Under the pieces are notes generated by a model. The model saw only the letters and a list, made by a program, of their open reading frames with translations. It was not told the DNA's origin and did not search any database. 64,000 bases of DNA, from contig JAVVQG010000002.1 of the NCBI GenBank assembly GCA_036655355.1, forward strand, positions 1-64,000, given 5' to 3'. The translations under genes and the position numbers were made by a program. Position 1 is the stretch's first letter. Every line of letters starts with the position of its first letter. The DNA comes from JAUNSR01 sp036655355. Its GTDB lineage: Bacteria > Bacteroidota > Bacteroidia > Bacteroidales > JAUNSR01. Below, piece by piece: positions 60,765-64,000 of this stretch.

Positions 60765-61919
60765 TTACAGTTTATCCGAATAGACCGCTTCGGGTAATGT
60801 TCTGCAGTTATACTGACAAGCCATGATCTGACCGTAAGCGCCGGCGCTTCTCAACGCAAACAAATCGCCGCGATGTGTTTTGGCAATTTGTTCCTCTTTT
60901 CCAAAACAGTCTGATGATTCGCAAATCGGTCCCACCACATCGTATAACTCAGTCGGTTCATGAGACGAGAGGTTCTGTATTTCATGATGCGCCTGATACA
61001 AAGCCGGACGGATCAAGTCACTCATTCCCGCGTCGAGGATAATGAATTTCTTGTTCACACCCTCTTTCACATAAAGCGCACGGGTAATCAAAGAGCCGCA
61101 CTGACAAACTACCGAACGACCGAGTTCGAAATGCACTTCCTGTCCCGGACGAAGTTTCAAGTGTTGATTGAATGTTGCGAAATAGGCTGCGAAATCAGGA
61201 ATCGAGTTGGTATCGGGATGAGCATAATCAATACCTAATCCACCTCCTACATTGATTACACGCAGGTTGATACCACACTTCTCTAATTTTTCCTGAAGTT
61301 CATTGACACGGTTGCTCAAGGCTTCGAAAGGCTCCGTTTCAAGGATTTGCGATCCGATATGGAAATGAAGTCCGATCACTTCGATATTTTTCATCTCTGC
61401 CGCACGATCGAATACGTGATCCATCTGCTCCATACTGATTCCGAATTTATTTTCGTTCAGACCGGTCGTGATGTAGTGATGGGTGTGCGCATCCACATCG
61501 GGGTTAATTCTGAAGGCAACGCGCGCGATTTTTCCTTTGGCTGCCGCAAGTTCGTTAATCACCTCCAACTCGGGAACCGACTCCACGTTAAAACAGAAAA
61601 TATCCGCATCCAGCGCAAGGTTTATTTCCCAATCGGCTTTTCCGACACCGGCAAAAGCGATCTTTTCTGCCGCAAACCCGGCATCGAGACTGGCTTTCAC
61701 TTCACCGCCGCTCACACAATCAGCCCCTAATCCATTCTTACGAATCTGCTTCAGGATCTCATCATTCGCATTCGCTTTGACTGCATAATGAACGTGATAG
61801 CCATATTTTGAAGCTTCTTGATTAATCACATCCAACGTAGCCTGCAAAAGCTCGTTATCATAATAATAGAAAGGGGTATTCACTCTTTCAAACTGAGCGA
61901 TAGGAAAATTCGTCTTCAT
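60765..61919 (-). CDS. lysA: Diaminopimelate decarboxylase
   Basis: This 384-residue PLP enzyme makes L-lysine from meso-diaminopimelate. PLP-binding Lys48 is in HYAVKANAN, and the barrel contains GLHFHIGSQ near residue 188 and VGGGLGIDY near 227. The C-terminal half holds GPICESSDCF near 333, whose Cys completes the active site from the other subunit. It lies downstream of lysC on the same strand, but a strong terminator separates the two (61990-62023), so expression may be uncoupled or attenuated. Confidence 0.95.
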   Translation of the reverse strand: MKTNFPIAQFERVNTPFYYYDNELLQATLDVINQEASKYGYHVHYAVKANANDEILKQIRKNGLGADCVSGGEVKASLDAGFAAEKIAFAGVGKADWEINLALDADIFCFNVESVPELEVINELAAAKGKIARVAFRINPDVDAHTHHYITTGLNENKFGISMEQMDHVFDRAAEMKNIEVIGLHFHIGSQILETEPFEALSNRVNELQEKLEKCGINLRVINVGGGLGIDYAHPDTNSIPDFAAYFATFNQHLKLRPGQEVHFELGRSVVCQCGSLITRALYVKEGVNKKFIILDAGMSDLIRPALYQAHHEIQNLSSHEPTELYDVVGPICESSDCFGKEEQIAKTHRGDLFALRSAGAYGQIMACQYNCRTLPEAVYSDKL

Positions 61920-61989
61920 AATAGTTCAATCACTTTCTGACCCGCAGCCATAAATCAAAGCCGGGGCGCCCGGGGGACGGGGATAAAAT

Positions 61990-62023
61990 CTAAAAAGGCA
62001 ACCAATGGAGATTGGTTGCCTTT
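61990..62023 (-). terminator. Terminator between lysC and lysA
   Basis: Perfect 13-bp arms AAAGGCAACCAAT (61994-62006) and ATTGGTTGCCTTT (62011-62023), loop of four, followed on the minus strand by TTTTT. The 70 bp after it contain a GC-rich palindrome (61961-61982). Confidence 0.88.
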
Positions 62024-62044
62024 ATCTCCCCGAGGGGTTTTATT

Positions 62045-63361
62045 TTAATTGTTAAACAAGTTGTCACTTAAAGCTTGTAAAGCTCTTTTCTTATCTTCAG
62101 CTTTTACAAGAAGAGAGATGTTGTAGTTGCTACCTCCGTAAGAAATCATTCTAACAGGAATGTTTTTAAGAGCAGCCATTACCTTCGATTCAAATCCAAG
62201 GTTAGTCCATTCCAAATCACCCACCACACAGATAATCACCATGTCTTCATCAACACTTACCGTACCGAATTTTTTCAATTCATCCAATACTTCCGGCAAA
62301 TGACGGGTATTATCGATTGTAAGGGAAACGCCCACTTCCGAAGTCGTTACCATGTCAACCGGAGTCTGATAAGTTTCGAAGATTTCGAATACCTTACGCA
62401 TGAACCCATAAGCCATCAGCATACGACCCGATTTGATTTTAATCGATGTAATGCCATCTTTCGCTGCTACTGCTTTGATCTTTTTCAATTCTGTTTCATT
62501 TGAAATTAACGTACCCGGAGCGCTAGGCTCCATTGTATTCAACAAACGAACCGGGATATTGTTAAGTTTAGCCGGTGTAATGCAAGTAGGGTGAAGGATT
62601 TTCGCTCCGAAATAAGCCAGTTCTGCGGCTTCTTCAAAATGAAGTTGACGGATAGGGGAAGTACCTTCTACAAAACGGGGATCATTGTTATGCATACCGT
62701 CGATATCAGTCCAGATCTGAATCTCCTCAGCTTTGATAGCCGCACCGATCAGAGATGCTGAATAATCGCTCCCACCACGTTGCAGGTTATCGATTTCGCC
62801 ATAAGCATTGCGACAGATGTAACCCTGTGTGATGTAAATATCCTGGTTTGGATTCTGAGCCAGCAGCCCGGTAAGCTTTTCGCGGATATATACCGGATCC
62901 GGTTCTGCATTTTTATCGGTACGGGCATATTCGAGTGCCGGAAGCAAAGATGATTTAACCCCTTTTTCAAGAAGATAAAGGTTTACCATTGCCGTTGACA
63001 TCAATTCTCCCTGAGCCAAAACCACTTTCTCTTCGAAAAGAGTAAACAGGTCTTTTGTAAATGAGCGGATGTAATCGAAATTAGATTTAATGATCTCCTT
63101 TGCCTGTTTCTTATATTCAGCAGTTGAATAAAGTTCTTCGATCGTCTCAAAATACTTTCGTTCCAAAGCATTAATGACTTCATTAGCACCTATCGGATTT
63201 TTCTTATATAAATAATCAGAAATCTCGACCAATGTATTTGTTGTTCCTGCCATTGCCGACAAAACCACAATTTTCTGTTCACCGTCAAGAATCAGGTTAA
63301 CTACTTCTTTCATTCTCTGTGCTGAACCCACAGATGTTCCACCAAACTTTAAAACTTTCAT
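62045..63361 (-). CDS. lysC: Aspartate kinase
   Basis: This 438-residue monofunctional aspartokinase catalyses the first step from aspartate to lysine, threonine and methionine. It begins MKVLKFGGTSVGSAQ with the KFGGTS nucleotide motif, has ALEYARTDKNA near residue 145, GGSDYSASL near 197 and DIDGMHNNDPR near 219, and two C-terminal ACT domains (about 290-435) that bind the feedback inhibitor. It has no homoserine dehydrogenase fusion, in contrast to ThrA. Preceded by a promoter-like region, followed by a terminator before lysA. Confidence 0.95.
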   Translation of the reverse strand: MKVLKFGGTSVGSAQRMKEVVNLILDGEQKIVVLSAMAGTTNTLVEISDYLYKKNPIGANEVINALERKYFETIEELYSTAEYKKQAKEIIKSNFDYIRSFTKDLFTLFEEKVVLAQGELMSTAMVNLYLLEKGVKSSLLPALEYARTDKNAEPDPVYIREKLTGLLAQNPNQDIYITQGYICRNAYGEIDNLQRGGSDYSASLIGAAIKAEEIQIWTDIDGMHNNDPRFVEGTSPIRQLHFEEAAELAYFGAKILHPTCITPAKLNNIPVRLLNTMEPSAPGTLISNETELKKIKAVAAKDGITSIKIKSGRMLMAYGFMRKVFEIFETYQTPVDMVTTSEVGVSLTIDNTRHLPEVLDELKKFGTVSVDEDMVIICVVGDLEWTNLGFESKVMAALKNIPVRMISYGGSNYNISLLVKAEDKKRALQALSDNLFNN

Positions 63362-63489
63362 TTTTCGTTTTAATTAAAGAGTTTTTCTTATAATTTTAAG
63401 TTTGGGCGTCATTAGGGAGACCTTCCTCATCCACTGGCTGAATTATTCCGATTTTTACAAACGGCTATCTATTCAATGATTTTGAAAGG

Positions 63490-63497
63490 CAAAAATA
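63490..63497 (-). promoter_or_regulatory. -7 box of lysC
   Basis: TATTTTTG on the minus strand fits TAnnTTTG and lies 128 bp upstream of the lysC ATG, giving a leader of about 120 nt. I see no lysine-riboswitch features in it. Confidence 0.4.
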
Positions 63498-63525
63498 ATA
63501 TTTCCTCGCGCCAATTAAAGAAATT

Positions 63526-64000
63526 CTACACAAAAATTGCATTCTTTTCTTCTTTTTGTACAAAATCAACAGGTTGCACTTCCTCTATGCTTTGATTTTC
63601 GCACCGAATCACTCTTCCGGGATATTCACGGGTAAGGAGGTGATTGTGGGTGGACATGATTATGGTTGTACCCATTTTCGAGATATCATGCAACAGAGAA
63701 ACAATCATGGCTCCCGTTTCGGGATCAAGATTTCCCGTAGGTTCATCGGCCAGAATGATCTCAGGAGAATTCAGTAATGCACGCGCAATCACCACACGTT
63801 GCTGCTCCCCACCCGACAATTGATGAGGCATCTTGTATCCTTTATTGTGCATACCAACCTGACGCAGTACGGCATCCATCCTTTCCACAATCTCCTCTTT
63901 CCGTTTCCAACCTGTCGCACGTAAAACAAATTCAAGATTATCATTCACAGAACGGTCTGTCAACAACTGGAAATCTTGAAAAACGATTCCGATCTTTCTT
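63526..64000 (-). CDS. ftsE: FtsE cell-division ABC ATPase (5' end outside window)
   Basis: The visible 158 codons run off the right edge, so the Walker A region is missing. The Q-loop segment IGIVFQDFQLL, the ABC signature LSGGEQQRV, Walker B IILADEPTGNLD and the switch His in STHNHLL are present. VFQDFQLL and NLDPETG are typical of FtsE, which works with FtsX to control septal peptidoglycan hydrolysis. No FtsX is visible downstream of it in this window; lysC follows. Confidence 0.9.
   Translation of the reverse strand, partial: RKIGIVFQDFQLLTDRSVNDNLEFVLRATGWKRKEEIVERMDAVLRQVGMHNKGYKMPHQLSGGEQQRVVIARALLNSPEIILADEPTGNLDPETGAMIVSLLHDISKMGTTIIMSTHNHLLTREYPGRVIRCENQSIEEVQPVDFVQKEEKNAIFV

Noticed and set aside
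63362..63489. Lysine riboswitch before lysC
   Set aside because: The ~120-nt leader is too short and I see no multi-helix core or terminator/antiterminator pair.

Overview
The window is a stretch of Bacteroidota chromosome, most likely from the order Bacteroidales (a Parabacteroides-, Dysgonomonas- or Porphyromonas-like organism). The evidence is direct. Many intergenic regions carry the Bacteroides-type promoter (TTTG, about 19 bp, TAnnTTTG). The primary sigma factor is the short 286-residue Bacteroidota form. IleRS is of the KMSKR type, and two huge secreted proteins end in type IX secretion (T9SS) sorting domains. DUF4296, DUF3836, TamL, a DksA with only two zinc cysteines, and a GH92/GH130 mannoside operon all fit. 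A run of exactly 100 Ns (48098-48197) inside a tRNA-Lys marks a draft scaffold join.

Layout. 1-6.4 kb: tRNA-Arg, tamL, a SpoU-type rRNA methylase, then the lspA block (dksA-like, lspA, DUF4296 lipoprotein, small Cys protein). 6.5-9.9 kb: ileS. 10.1-19.2 kb: two tandem pairs, each a very large T9SS cargo followed by a ~100-residue membrane-anchored protein. 19.6-25 kb: an operon of Na+/sugar symporter, GH130 phosphorylase and GH92 alpha-mannosidase, suited to N-glycan mannose use. 25-36.6 kb: a YD-repeat-like secreted protein, a FetAB-type exporter, superoxide dismutase, a Ca2+ P-type ATPase, an S46 dipeptidyl-peptidase, a DUF2975/HTH pair and rpoD. 36.9-48 kb: degP/htrA, rnpB, a YihY protein, glycogen branching enzyme, rRNA methylases, rubrerythrin and an MBL hydrolase. 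48-57 kb: tRNA-Lys repeats, a sugar nucleotidyltransferase, an ECF sigma factor, rpe, comEC and a TonB-dependent receptor. 56.5-64 kb: nitroreductase, a small membrane protein, DUF2520, kdsC, maf, a propeller lipoprotein, lysA, lysC and the 3' part of ftsE.

Most of this is ordinary core genome. The observations most worth following are: (i) a dispersed leader element, core GATGGCGCATTTGA then ATGTTAAAA, placed immediately before three unrelated genes, in each case containing a tiny ORF that overlaps the gene's start codon, with an orphan copy and a 96-bp tandem duplication at degP; (ii) the duplicated T9SS-cargo/small-anchor pairs, whose small partners share a TP[IV]xD, transmembrane, CYGAY, Arg-rich tail that looks like a sorting or anchoring signal; (iii) two intergenic regions with the same architecture, two arrays of three to four degenerate ~22-bp units, but unrelated unit sequences.

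No CRISPR array, prophage, insertion sequence, SusC/SusD pair or rRNA operon is visible.
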